From Synanceia verrucosa (Eukaryota; Chordata; Actinopteri; Perciformes; Synanceiidae): a stretch of 64,000 bases of DNA. The DNA lies in contig CM056563.1 in NCBI GenBank assembly GCA_029721515.1, positions 8,084,454 to 8,148,453 on the forward strand. The letters are read 5' to 3'. A program made the translations under genes and the position numbers. Numbering within the stretch: position 1 is the first letter of the stretch; each line of letters begins with the position of its first letter. This document shows, in pieces, positions 24,501 through 34,215 of the stretch. Under the pieces are notes generated by a model, which was not told the DNA's origin, searched no databases, and worked only from the letters and a program-made list of their open reading frames with translations.

Positions 24501-25979
24501 GGCAGCTGTGAGGCTGTGAAGGTGCTCCTGGCTCACTTTGCAAACCGTGAGATCACAGACCATATGGACAGGTTGCCAAGGGACATTGCTCAGGAGCGTA
24601 TGCACCATGACATTGTGCAGCTCCTTGATGAGTACAACACAGTAAGGAGTCCCCAGGGCCACGGAGGGCCTGGACACCACCTCGCTGGGGTGCACACTCT
24701 GTCTCCTCTCATGTGCCCTCCCAGCACCTTCCTGCCCAGTCTGAAGAACACCCCGCAGGGCAAGAAGAACCGTCGGCCTGGGGCCAAGGGTTCTAGCCTG
24801 GGAGGCCAACACGCTGCCAGTCTGAAGGAATCTGTCAAGGCCCGTAATAAGAAGCTGACCTTGGACATGCAGAGTGCATTACTGGAGAGCTCAGTTACTC
24901 TGTCTCCAGTTGATTCTCTGGACTCGCCTCACGGGGGAGCCAGCAACGCTGGCTACATCACCAACCCCACTTCCCCTGTGGCAATGCAGTCACCAGGGCT
25001 CTTCCACTCTTCCATGTCTGTACCAAACACCCCGATGGTGCATAATAGCATGATGGATGGAAGTGGCCCCTTTGCTGTGTCTCTGGCCCAACTCAATGAC
25101 CTGGGGGCTGGAGGAATGTCCTTGCAGGGACGCCTCTCCATGACTCCAGATGTCAACCACAGTTATGTGCTGAATTCAGGCCAGATGGGTCTCAACATGG
25201 GCATGGTCAGTCCTGTGAGTGTGCCCTTTGACTGGCACAACCGGATGCCCTCCTCCCAGTGTGGTCAGCAGGTGGTGAATCTGGTGCAGAGCAGTCAGCC
25301 AAGCATGCACCCACAAAGCCCTGCCATGCAGCAGCAGAACATGCTGATGCACCAGCAGCTCTACCGTAATGCCATGCTGCAGCCCACGCCCGTCACCTCC
25401 ACACCCACTATCAGCCCAGTCAAGTTGCCCTCCATTGCTGAGCAGCAGCAACAGCAGCAGCAACAGCAGCAACAGCAGCAGCAGCAGCAGCAGCTCATCA
25501 ACCACACCATCACCAACCAGCAGAGCATGGCACGCATGGGCACCTCCACCCCACCAACCCCCCAGACCTCTCAGCCCCCACCGTCCTTCTTCCAGCAGCA
25601 GCAGATGCCTCAGCAACCCTCTCAGCCTCAGCCTCCTGCTCAGCCCCCACAGGCCGCCACTCCAGCAGCCCAGCCAGCCCAGGCTCCGCCCTCTCAGCCT
25701 AGTGGCAGCACCGCAGGAACAGAGGATTACCCCACCCCTCCCTCTCAGCACAGCTACTCATCCGCACTAGATGCCACGCCCAAGCATTACCTCCATTTGC
25801 CCAGTGAGCACCCCTACCTGACCCCCTCCCCAGAGTCTCCGGAGCCCTGGTCCAGCCCCTCTCCTCACTGCGTCTCCGACTGGTCAGATTCGACACCCAG
25901 CCCAGCAGTCGCTGGCCCTGCCCAGACCCAAATTACTCAAATCCCAGAGGCCAATGGCAAGATGCAGGTGTTTGCATGA
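600..25979 (+). CDS. notch3: Notch3 receptor, complete, 32 coding exons
   Basis: Single-pass cell-surface receptor that releases a transcription-activating intracellular domain after ligand binding. Exons: 600-660, 1592-1664, 11931-12073, 12166-12501, 13147-13269, 13363-13596, 13684-13839, 13949-14134, 15176-15289, 16320-16433, 17341-17574, 17756-17866, 17972-18164, 18320-18465, 18673-18906, 19037-19189, 19310-19538, 19660-19861, 19959-20115, 20210-20394, 20513-20645, 20779-21149, 21269-21792, 21879-22205, 22303-22451, 22541-22769, 23092-23182, 23314-23482, 23613-23917, 24028-24175, 24265-24362, 24468-25979. They total 7,440 nt, an unbroken frame of 2,479 residues (human NOTCH3: 2,321). Order: signal peptide, 35 EGF repeats, three LNRs, heterodimerisation domain, one membrane segment, RAM/NLS, ankyrin repeats, Q-rich tail, PEST-like end. 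NOTCH3 rather than NOTCH1/2 is shown by LSAILHTTLRFRLD, the short loop before VIGSIVYLEIDNRLC, LGALSAVE, and the ending QVFA (human QVLA). All introns are GT-AG. Confidence 0.95.
1665..11930 (+). other. notch3: notch3 intron 2 (10.3 kb), no gene seen
   Basis: A single long intron between EGF1-coding exons 2 and 3. Donor ATgtaagt and acceptor gtttgtctag. Open frames inside it are short, match nothing I recognise and lack plausible splice context on either strand. No transposase or reverse transcriptase remnant was recognised. Long early introns of Notch genes often hold enhancers, so this is the main candidate space for notch3 regulatory elements. Confidence 0.75.
12791..13019. promoter_or_regulatory. 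notch3: Cluster of three RBPJ/CSL-type sites in notch3 intron 4
   Basis: The core GTGGGAA occurs three times in 230 bases: TTCCCAC at 12791-12797 (minus-strand site), and TGTGGGAA at 12928-12935 and 13012-13019 (plus). The last two match the fuller YGTGGGAA consensus. One core per roughly 8 kb is expected by chance on both strands. RBPJ is the DNA-binding partner of the Notch intracellular domain, so feedback on the receptor gene is conceivable. Function is inferred only from motif density. Confidence 0.4.
14135..17340 (+). other. notch3: notch3 introns 8-10 (about 1 kb each), no gene seen
   Basis: Introns at 14135-15175, 15290-16319 and 16434-17340 separate exons 8 to 11. Two further GTGGGAA cores lie in intron 8 (14582-14588 and 14950-14956). 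A C-rich stretch at 15590-15740 and many C/T-rich runs are present. No coding or RNA gene was recognised. Confidence 0.6.
21541..22769 (+). other. notch3: Notch3 LNR, heterodimerisation and transmembrane region
   Basis: Exons 23-26. Three LNR modules (about residues 1390-1500) carry the DGGDC, YDNFDC and WDGLDC ends. The heterodimerisation domain follows, with a likely furin (S1) site RLKR before EL near residue 1568. The S1 loop is much shorter than in NOTCH1, as in human NOTCH3. A membrane segment starting KLMLVGIASLFILV (about residues 1642-1668) is followed by the stop-transfer and NLS-like ARRKREHSTLWFPEGF motif shared by all Notch receptors. The gamma-secretase cut would fall inside this segment. 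Confidence 0.85.
23092..25979 (+). other. notch3: Notch3 intracellular domain: ankyrin repeats, Q-rich tail, PEST
   Basis: Exons 27-32. A linker ends with RQWTQHHL..ADIRV and ALTPPQG. The ankyrin domain runs from DGFTPLMLASFCGG (about residue 1793) to about 2020, with TGETALHLAARYARADAAKR, GRTPLHAAV, GKSSLHWAA and ETPLFLAAREG. These bind RBPJ and Mastermind in the nucleus. The large last exon encodes a low-complexity region rich in Q, P, S and T. It ends with a PEST-like degron near residue 2420 (PSEHPYLTPSPESPE, then WSSPSP), the conserved site for phosphorylation-dependent turnover. Confidence 0.9.
25443..25493 (+). repeat. notch3: Polyglutamine tract in notch3 (17 Q)
   Basis: Seventeen uninterrupted glutamine codons, mostly CAG with three CAA interruptions, encode about residues 2302-2318. 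A second Q/P-rich stretch follows at 25590-25700. Human NOTCH3 has no such tract here, whereas some invertebrate and NOTCH1 tails carry opa-type Q repeats. The pure CAG run at the 3' side (seven units) could vary in length. Confidence 0.95.
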
Positions 25980-28060
25980 AGATCTCATGGCCCCTGCTTG
26001 AAAAGGGACCTGGGGTTAAAGCAGTTGTGGACTGGCTCTTGGGCCTGTCTGTCTATATGTGTCAGCCTTTTTCCAAGATTTTCATTGGATTTGGATTGAC
26101 TATGATTACCACGAGGAGCGTCTGCTAGTGATTGTGCAGAGAAAATAAGTAAAGGGAAATGTTTGTTGTCTGAAAAAACAGCAGACAATTTAATGAAGTA
26201 ATTCTGTCACAGATGGACTTGTTTTTTATTATAAAAAAAAATATATGAAGAAAACCAAGTCTTTCATTTCAAAGACTTAGGGATGCTCTCCTGGAAACTA
26301 ACAAACATTTAAAAAGTAGATAAGAGAGAAAAGTAAAATGTTGAAGGGAATCCATTTATTTTTATTTATTGTTTATCTCTGAATTATTTTTTTAGATGTT
26401 TTCACCCTCTTTCTGTCCTAGTTTCTCACATAATTTGCCAGCCCCCTCTTATTTACGGACCGCCTACTTTTTTATTTAGCCAGTGTGGCTAGTGATGCTA
26501 AACAAATATAATTCATCATTCAGACCAGTTAACTGACAGAAAGAGGCATTTACATCTCTCTTGACTGATATTTATTTAGGCCAATGACAACTGGTCAAGA
26601 TGAGAGACTGGTTCTAGCAGATATATATTAAGAGTTTGTCAGCAGTAGTGATATGTCCTGATTTGATTGAATTGTGGTTATTGATTACTTTCCATATGAG
26701 TGTTATGAATAAGAATGTAGACGAGTGTCTCTGAAGCACTTCAAATGACCGGCCTCTAAGGGCAGGTGTGGGTCAAATACAACATTTAACTGCAATGGAT
26801 ATTTATAATATATGGGAGGAGTTTAATCTGTGGTATTTCCCCTAATCAATAAATCAGCAGAGTAAAGGTTTAGGTGTAGTGGTCCCATTTAAACTGTAGT
26901 TCCCTCCAGTTCTACCCTGAAAATCTGCCTCTCACTGCCCTTTTTACTTTTATGTTTCTTCCATTTGTTTTATACTCTGTATATTTGTGAAAACCATGGA
27001 TACCTTTTTATAACATCACTTCAGATGTACTAAGCTATGCTTATCAGCTGCTATTTTATATCACATTCCCTGCAAGCATTCCTCCATTTTGCTTGTCTTG
27101 TTGAGTCTTGATGCCGTGCCTTTCAGCAGCATCCAGCGTGGAGTCGGACCCCAGGACTTGCACAAGATGATTTTTTCGAGCCCATGTTTGTGTCCTTCAC
27201 TGGACTGAATGGAAAAATTCTGGGACTGTCTGTGGCAGTCGAGGTGTCCTCGACACTCGCACCTCGTCTGTGGTGGAGTAGCGGGTCGGTGTGAGGGTGT
27301 GGCTGCTGGGCTGTGACTGCTTGTGCCCTGTCACTCCTCAGGGAGGTGTTTTATGGCATGCAGTGGGCAGTTCCCCTGCATCTACAGTAGCTCCCAGTCC
27401 AGATGCAGTAGAGACGCATCTTAAGATGATTGTTCGAAGAGACTGAAGGACAGAACACTACCATGTAGTGCTGCGCCCTTAAACTTTGTACAAGATTTTG
27501 AGATGTGACTCGCAGTCATCCAGCTAACACCTAATTTAATGTCTGACCATGTCTTCACCCCCACATCACAGAGTGTTTTAGGGTTGAGGGTGTTTTCTCC
27601 TTAACACACTCTGGACATTTCAGCATAAAGTCAAATGATAATAGTAGCATTTTTGAGAAAGTAACCGTCATATTTGCATCTTCATGAACAGAAATTAGTA
27701 GGTCACAACTGCTAGCTACTACTTTTGTGGTGACCTAACACTGCCCCTAGCCCCTTTATCTCTCATTCAGTGTTTTATCCTGTTCGCTATAGACTCAGCC
27801 ACTGTTTTAGACCTGGGAAACATGTTGTCCACAGTCAAGTTCACATTTTACATGAAAACTGTTTTTTTTTTAATTTTTATATATAAATGGTCTTTCAATT
27901 TCCCTACCAGGTCGCACTAAGTGTTTTTGTACATTTCAACCTCCCCACTTCTGTTTGTAAATATGTTGTTCTGGGTAGATCTTTGCTTGAGAAGTCTTAT
28001 GTTTCTGAAATGATTGTTATGTACTAAAAGGACAAAAATAAAAATGTACTTCATTTAGCA
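25980..28060 (+). other. notch3: notch3 3' UTR
   Basis: About 2.05 kb after the stop codon without a long open frame. It is A/T-rich with many TTTATT and ATTTA-like elements (26360-26600), which commonly reduce transcript half-life. It ends just after the AATAAA at 28037-28042, the likely poly(A) signal. Confidence 0.75.
28037..28042 (+). terminator. notch3: notch3 poly(A) signal AATAAA
   Basis: Canonical AATAAA inside GACAAAAATAAAAATG, 2.06 kb after the stop codon and the first strong candidate. GT-rich sequence follows about 30-60 bases downstream (GAGGCTGTGACTG, GTCTTGTGTC). It fixes the probable end of the notch3 transcript. Confidence 0.7.
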
Positions 28061-28994
28061 TTATTTGAAGCTGAGGCTGTGACTGATATTTCATTGGTCT
28101 TGTGTCATTAGAACAGTCATAGATACTTTCTATCATTATTAATTTCTATACTTGTTTAAAAGTAGTTCAAAAATCATTGTACATAAAACCTTTCCACGGT
28201 TTTTCTTTCTACAGTCAAAAGTTGTAAAGTTACTTATAATAAAAACTGTAGGGAACTACATTTCTGTGTCCTGGTTTTCAGTATTTCATATATTTAAAGC
28301 AGGATGTTCATTCATTCAGGTCCTCATAATCATGATCATGATTATGATTTCTCTATGATTTTCACACCTATAATAAATAATGAATGAACACCTATGAGAT
28401 CTCTGCTACAGTTTATATTATAGTAAACTTCACAGTGGTAATATTATTTTCAGGATTATTGTGTTATTGAATGTGTAGGTTCTTGTGGTATCCTATCCAT
28501 GTTGTCCACCCAGTGAAGTATACTCATAAAAATAAGGCATCTTAGTTTTAGTTCTGACTTTCTTGAAACAAATGCCCCTAAAAGCATCATTATTCAGACC
28601 CTAACCCGTCATTAGAGCAGTAATGGTGACTTTGGTTTGCTTCCATATATTTTAAATTTAAAAAAAAAAAAACATTACCACCAAATAGTGCTCAGAGAGA
28701 GATTCAATACAGCATCACAAAACAGAATATTAGTTATTATACAGTGTTCACTGGTACAAACCAATAGAAGGTTAAACAAGACTGCACACCAAGAAAGAAC
28801 ATCCATAAATATAGTGTGCATATTTATAGTAGATGAGGAATTAACATTTGTTTTATAGTTTAAGTACATTGTTCATTGGTGCTCAGGGAAACTTCTGTCA
28901 CATTACAGTTTGATATTATACTAAAAATGTGAAAGACCAGAATCTGTCTCCTGAAGAATAATATTCATAGTTTATGGACCTGAGGATAAAATCT
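28061..28994. other. notch3-rdh8 convergent intergenic region
   Basis: About 0.9 kb of A/T-rich sequence between the notch3 poly(A) site and the rdh8 stop codon. It contains the rdh8 3' UTR. No perfect AATAAA was found on the minus strand here. TATAAA variants (minus strand near 28826 and 28852) are possible weak signals. No gene was seen. Confidence 0.5.
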
Positions 28995-30360
28995 TCATGA
29001 CTTCCCTGCCGTCCTCTGCAGCAGGCGCAGCACCATGAGAGTGGCATTGAACACGTTGTCGCGTTTAAAGATCATCTTATAAAAGGTGTCCAGTGGCAGT
29101 CGACCAGTCGGGTCTGCGTGCTTCAGGGCGGTCATGGGTATGTACAGGCGGTTGGTCTGGTGGCGTAGAGGAGGATCCTTGGCTGTGATAACTTTAACTG
29201 TTTGCTGAAAATTAGAAACAACAACAATTATTACACATTTTAATCTGAAGAGGAAACATTATCACCGCGACTTGCCTCAGCCACCTCCTCTGGGGTCTGG
29301 CCCAATGAAGTGAAGACCTTTCTGGAGTATGGCAGGTAAACTTCACGAAAGATTTTGGCGGTCTCCTCGTCTGTCCCCGTCAGATCCATCTTCTCAGCTT
29401 CTTCATACACTTTCCTTTCAAACTCTGTCACCACTGGGCCTGGTTCCACCAGAGTCGTCCTTGTGACAGAGATAAAAAATAGACATACAGGGTCGCTGTT
29501 CAAATATAAGTTTTACTGTAGCAGACATGACGTTGTTAAAGCGGACACATTTTTCAGTAATCACTTGATATTGAACTTCATTGCTTGGACTGCCAGACTT
29601 TCACAAAATCCTTCCACAGCAAATTTAGAGGCAGAGTAGACATCATTAAACAGAAGACCTGTGTGGAAACACACAGACATCAGTTTGACAGACATCACTA
29701 ACTGTGAGCTGTAACGCAGGTCAGACAAATAAGCACACCCTGTATTCCCATGACGCTGCTCATCACCACAATATGGCCGCTCTGCCTTCGCTTCATGTCA
29801 GGCAGCAGCTCCTTCACCAGTCGTACCAGGCCAAAGAAGTTTGTATCTAAGAGCTGCTTCATGGCGTTGATGCTTTGACACTCCAGTGGTCCAATCATGC
29901 CAACACCAGCATTGTTCACTGTAAGAGCATAGCATCCTCTGTCATTACATTGCTTGTGGAAAGACTCCTTTAAGTGTCTCATGAGAATGTGAATGAGAGG
30001 AGACCGACCGAGAACATCCACCTGTCTGTCCGGCAGGCTGTCGACACACTCTCTAATGGAGGCTTCACAGCAGGCATCTAACTGTTTGATTTCCAGGGTT
30101 TTGTTCAACGAGTCACCTGCTGCTTTCTCCAGGGGTGCCCGTTTCCCAAGATCCCTCATTGTGGCAACCACTGCCTCAGATAAACAATGAATACACTGGC
30201 TGTAAGCAGCTGCAGTCATTTCTACCATCTACTCTTGTTGGTGGAGGAGAGTGTACGGCTGACCTGTAAATCGTCTGAGCTCATCCTTGGCCAGTCGTGC
30301 TGCCACAGCCAAACCAATGCCAGAGGAGCACCCAGTCACCAGCACCCTCCTGCTTCCCAT
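28995..30360 (-). CDS. rdh8: Retinol dehydrogenase 8-like SDR, complete, six exons
   Basis: Short-chain dehydrogenase of the RDH8 group. RDH8 reduces all-trans-retinal to retinol with NADPH in photoreceptor outer segments. Minus-strand exons in transcript order: 30360-30264, 30170-30009, 29918-29739, 29658-29565, 29459-29276, 29204-28995. The sum is 927 nt, giving 308 residues (human RDH8: 311). Cofactor motif TGCSSGIG at residues 9-16, ATMRDLGKR near 35, NNAG at 88-91, catalytic serine in VVMSSVMG near 140, and YSASK at 154-158. LVEPGPVVTEFE is a strong RDH8 signature. The fifth intron begins with GC instead of GT (GAG|GCAAGT), and the intron-2 donor (CTCG|GTCGGT) is weak; both joins keep frame and family alignment. 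Fish have more than one rdh8 copy, so the a/b identity is open. HSD17B1 is the nearest alternative family but fits less well. Confidence 0.9.
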
Positions 30361-31053
30361 GGCTTCTTTGACCTCCGACCTCAAAGTTCAGGAGGATCCT
30401 GGCTGCTCTGTCAAGAAAATGCTGTGAACTGGCAAATTTAATATTATGTCATTATCGTCACCATTCATTGCAATAAAGTTGCTCTTTCAGCGTTGTAATT
30501 CACTTACAACAAGATTAGTATCTTAATTTCCCTGTATACGATCTACAGTGAGTCCTTTAAAAGCATTTGTTCCTCTGTAAGCTGATAGCAAATCAATTCC
30601 TCTAAATCAAAATGCAACAATGGCAGTCACTGTATGCAAGAGGCTCTGCTGAGGCCATTAGTGGTATTTGTTCAAAGATTATATTGCCGTTAATCTGATT
30701 CATGAATTTTTTTAGCTACTCATGTTGTGCATAGTCCATTGAGGCCTTTCATTCAAATCCAGTCCCAATCAGTGTGTGATGCCAAGTGTGATAACCCAAT
30801 GTAGACATACAAACAAAAGTCCTTTATTTAAAATGTATTTCTTTCAAAGAGAAGAAAACACTTTGTCATTTGTGTTTCTGTTTCCCCTCTAAAATAAATA
30901 GAATTACTCCACAAAGTGATGATATCTAATATGCTGTAATGACCTCATAATTGTGGTTAAACAGTACAAGCAGAAGTTACTTTCCAGCACTGTGTATCAT
31001 TCAATCTGCAGTAACACTACAAAGGGGATAGGAAATACAATAAGTCCAGGTCA

Positions 31054-31236
31054 CTACAGACTCTGTCCTGAAGACATTTTAGTCCCTACAGGACCAGTTC
31101 TGTCCAGACTATTGTACCAACCTGTAGAGCAGAGTCCACAGCGGAAGAAGAGCCTCATAAACACTGTGAAGCACCGGGTCGCTACTGCAGCACTGAGAGC
31201 ACAAAACACAACAGAGTACAGGACAGGAGGCGACAT
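31054..31236 (-). CDS. Candidate small membrane-protein ORF, unrecognised
   Basis: Minus-strand ATG at 31236 opens 60 codons. The product begins MSPPVLYSVVFCALS, strongly hydrophobic for about 20 residues, then FMRLFFRCGLC, giving one or two possible membrane segments. A GT at the CTACAG|GTTGGT junction could splice instead of reading through. Supporting context: ACTACAACTCCC on the minus strand at 31277-31288, 40 bases upstream of the ATG, resembles the ZNF143/SBS promoter element, and AATAAA (minus, 30823-30828) lies about 230 bases downstream. I do not recognise the protein. It could be a small real gene, the first exon of a longer one, or chance. Confidence 0.25.
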   Translation of the reverse strand: MSPPVLYSVVFCALSAAVATRCFTVFMRLFFRCGLCSTGWYNSLDRTGPVGTKMSSGQSL

Positions 31237-31534
31237 AAACCCAACGATTAAATGGGTCACACAGGCCGGCAAGCGTGGGAGTTGTAGTTCTTTTAGTGAC
31301 TCCTGTGAAAGACCAGCGCGTCACTCACCCCACTGTGTCAGTCCAAATTTAAACTACAGCGAGTTGCAATATAATAACGATAATAATGTGACAAGAAAAC
31401 TGAATTCCCATAAAAATAACAGTGATAGTGTCCAAATTATTGCAAAATAGTTTTAAAATAACACTTCACTCATAATTTTATCTAGTCTAGACAGACATGG
31501 CTATTAGAGGGTTTTTATAATGATGCAGTTCTCT

Positions 31535-31660
31535 CTGTGTCCACTGGAGGGCAGTAAGCTGATTAGACACTTAAAGCACAGAAACAAGATTTATTAATAG
31601 AATCAAAACCATCAATGGTGTTGACACTAATAGTAATAGCAAATGATAATGTAATATTAC
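31535..31660. repeat. Dispersed repeat, copy A (partner near 46150-46310)
   Basis: GTGTCCACTGGAGGGCAGT, followed by ATTAATAGAATCAAAACC and ATGGTGTTGACA, recurs in altered form at 46152-46310 (GTGTCCACTGGAAGGCAAT, later ATGATGTTGACATTCAT). The same order of landmarks in both places indicates one repeat family of unknown class. Confidence 0.4.
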
Positions 31661-32190
31661 GGATTATTGTACCGATTTGAATTCAACATGTTATTCAGTG
31701 CTACAGGCCGCTCCACACTGTGACACCTATCAGTTCCGCCCTCCACCTGGTTTCTAGACGGACATAATCGCATGCTACCATTTCCGGTAAAAACAAACAA
31801 ATGCGGTCTGTCACACTGGTGATAGCGTTTGAGTTAGAATGGCGCGTGTTGTCACGATGTTTCCGTTTAGTGTAGCTCAGTTTTGGCTCTAACACACACA
31901 ACTGAAGAATTTCAACGTTTTAACAGTTTCAATCCCGTTTGTTTACGGTGAATTTTGCGTCTTAGGAAGCTGTTTACGACTCATATTTAGTAAAAGAGTG
32001 ACTTCACCACAGAGCATCGCTGCTGCTACATGTTTGGTCACATGGTTGCTTTTTATTCTAGACGCAATACAAGTTCCAGGAACTGTGATTTAAATGGCAC
32101 AAATAGTTTTCCAGATAAAGTCAGGAAGTCAGGGGGCTGGTCGCTACCAGCTGAGAGGAATAGTGCTCGTACTGATGTTTGCCATGTGTG

Positions 32191-32240
32191 ATATATATAT
32201 ATATATATATATATATCTATATATATATATATATATATAT
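32191..32240. repeat. (AT)n microsatellite
   Basis: Fifty bases of nearly pure AT with a single C interruption at 32217. It is self-complementary and likely to vary in length. Confidence 0.95.
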
Positions 32241-33289
32241 GAAGGACAAGTGCTTTAAACCACAACTACCACTGTCCAGATAGGATCTTGCAAGTTGCCC
32301 TAAAAACCTGAATAGATGGGTTCTACACTCATCTCTCCAGCTGTTGCCACAGAGGGGATCTAGATAGAAAATCTCCCTAGCCTGTGGCAGACATAACCAG
32401 ACACATTACGTTGTGGAATTTTACAGAAATACTAACAAAGCTGTTGTGCATTTAATTACACCAAGAAATTCAAATCAGCAATGAGCAACTTTGTTTTGTA
32501 AGGAAATAATAGAGGAAGATATAAATGTATTTACACAGAGAATCCAATGTCCAGGTACAAATACTGGAAGAAGAATCCAATGTAGACTGGCTGCATTGTC
32601 CTGTAAAAAGACATCAATGGCTGACTATGAAATGCTCAAACTTCACTTACAAAAGCAAAGGTTTTTGACAAATTACAGGCAGGTGATCCATGCATTTTGA
32701 TGATGATGGTGGGAACCAGGTAGCAATGACATGCTGTCTGCAGCAAATATCCTCTACTCTCTAGTTTGCTAATCTCTTGCTGATGAAATATACAATTGAA
32801 CTCTATCCGATCCATTTGAATTAGTGTTTCATAAGAGCTGCAGTACCTTCTCAATGACTTTGAGACAACAGTTTAGGATCTAGGAGAATACATAACAGAA
32901 ACTATCAAAAAAAATGAATTACATTAACCACATCAGCACATCACATTCTCTATACCTATCATCCCATCCATGTCACGATTCAAACCGACACTCCAAAAGT
33001 CAAAGTGAGTCAGGATGATGTTGTTCACCGTTGCAAGGTACTCAGTGGGACTTTTGGTCTCGTCCAAGACTTGTGGTCACTAGTGGAAGAAAACAAAGTC
33101 TTCAAACATGTATTTGATTATATTAATGACATTCATCTATATTTACAGTGGCACAATGGTTGACTTAACCAGTTGTTCCTGGGTGTCATGGAGTTTCTGA
33201 GTCATCTGAAGGAACTATCTTGCTATGAGCTCCCCTAAAAGCAGTAAAATCCTACATCTGAGGGGGTCTCTAGACCAACATTAGTTATT

Positions 33290-33500
33290 TTAAATACAGA
33301 TATATTTTTCTGTCTAAAACAGGTTTCCAGTCTTAGTAACTAGTAACACTAAGTTTATCTGTTGTGGAAACATTTCTCAACCTCTCCCCTCTATTTACGT
33401 GAAATGGTTCAGTCAAGCTGCTCCATCAGAGAGACAGTGACTTTATGAGTGGAGGAGGTGGCAGGATGTTTCAAAAGTCAGGGACTTACAAAAGGAAAAA
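33290..33500 (+). repeat. Dispersed repeat, uninterrupted copy
   Basis: This stretch, with landmarks AACACTAAGTTTATCTGTTG, GAAACATTTCTCAACC, GAAATGGTTCAGTC and GGATG-TTTCAAAAGTCA, recurs near 40800-40905 and 42283-42370. There it is split by about 1.4 kb that includes a Tc1-like element. This copy therefore preserves the sequence before insertion. The family is not recognised. Confidence 0.6.
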
Positions 33501-33687
33501 ACAAAAAAAGAACTCAGACAAGAGAAAGAAGTGAAGGGTCAACAGTTTGTCACTCAGTTGTTTCATAGGTAAGGTGGGTCTGTTAGTGCTTCATGTGATG
33601 GAAAGTTCTGGAACATTAGCTTGTTGGCTACTCCTAACTTTGTCCAGACTTTATAAGCAAGCTCACTTTTCTCCCCATGTTAGTTTA

Positions 33688-34215
33688 TATACTGAAAGGC
33701 ATTGAAAACGCAACACATATCTTTTTACCAATATTTATTTTTTTCATCATAATAAAACAACATAATAAGCATAATAGTACAACATCCATTACCTGGTGGA
33801 TATCACTGAATCAATATTCCGGCTGAAGAACTGGTACACAGAAAAACATTCATTCTGGATCAGTCTCAAAAGTCACACTCACGAATTGTGTGCCCTCCGT
33901 TTGCAGCCAATAATGCTTGGATTCGGTGTGGTACTGATGTCACCAGACTGTTTATTGTTGCCTGAGTGATAAGGTCCCACTCAGCACGGAGTGCAGCCAC
34001 GAGTTCAGCATGACTGGTTGGTACTGGATCGCGACGATGGATGCACTGATCTAGAATGTGCTATACTGGGTTCATGTCCAGAGAATAAGGAGGCCAGTCA
34101 AGAAGAGTGACACTGTTTTCCTCCAAACAAGCCCAACATATCCTAGCAACATGAGGCAAGAGGATTTGATACCGGTAACGCTGAGCAGTCATGGTGCCGT
34201 CTATGACAACCAAGG
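33688..34215 (-). pseudogene. Tc1/mariner-like transposase fragment 1 (C-terminal part)
   Basis: Read on the minus strand, the DNA gives a typical Tc1-type transposase C-terminus. A piece ending TMTAQRYRYQILLPHV leads to LLDWPPYSLDMNPV-stop-H and then AELVAALRAEWDLI and QALLAANGGHTIRE. The third catalytic acid of the DD34E triad, normally GAG in the NP(I/V)EH motif, is replaced by a TAG stop (plus-strand CTA at 34061-34063). The stretch with the second aspartate is missing. After the coding end comes an A/T-rich tail closing in GAAAACGCAACACAT and TACTGAAAGGCATTG (33688-33720), typical element-end sequence. The 5' half is absent. A dead copy. Confidence 0.8.

Larger units (their letters stand above)
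30361..33687. other. Intergenic DNA upstream of rdh8, mostly unassigned
   Basis: Contains the rdh8 promoter side, the small candidate ORF near 31.1 kb, and a GC-richer patch at 31700-31900 with an ETS-like ACCGGAAAT on the minus strand (about 31780-31790). It also holds an (AT)n tract and duplicated dispersed repeats. The 165-codon plus-strand frame at 30953-31450 lies opposite the small ORF, resembles no family known to me and has no splice or repeat support. The rest shows nothing recognisable. Confidence 0.5.

Noticed and set aside
25176..25751. Minus-strand Leu-rich ORF of 191 codons
   Set aside because: Antisense shadow of the CAG/CAA and Pro-rich last exon of notch3 (CTG reads as Leu).
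600..25979. Identification of the receptor as notch1a, notch1b or notch2
   Set aside because: The first look at the EGF exons suggested Notch1. The region before and after the membrane segment, the short S1 loop, LGALSAVE and the C-terminal ending match NOTCH3, and the neighbours (rdh8, camsap3) agree.
29276..29459. Alternative GT donor for rdh8 exon 5 (GCAA|GTCG)
   Set aside because: It would add four bases and break the frame into exon 6, whereas the GC donor keeps the RDH8 alignment.
30953..31450. 165-codon plus-strand ORF
   Set aside because: No family motif or splice context, and it overlaps the more gene-like small ORF on the other strand. Kept only as unassigned DNA.
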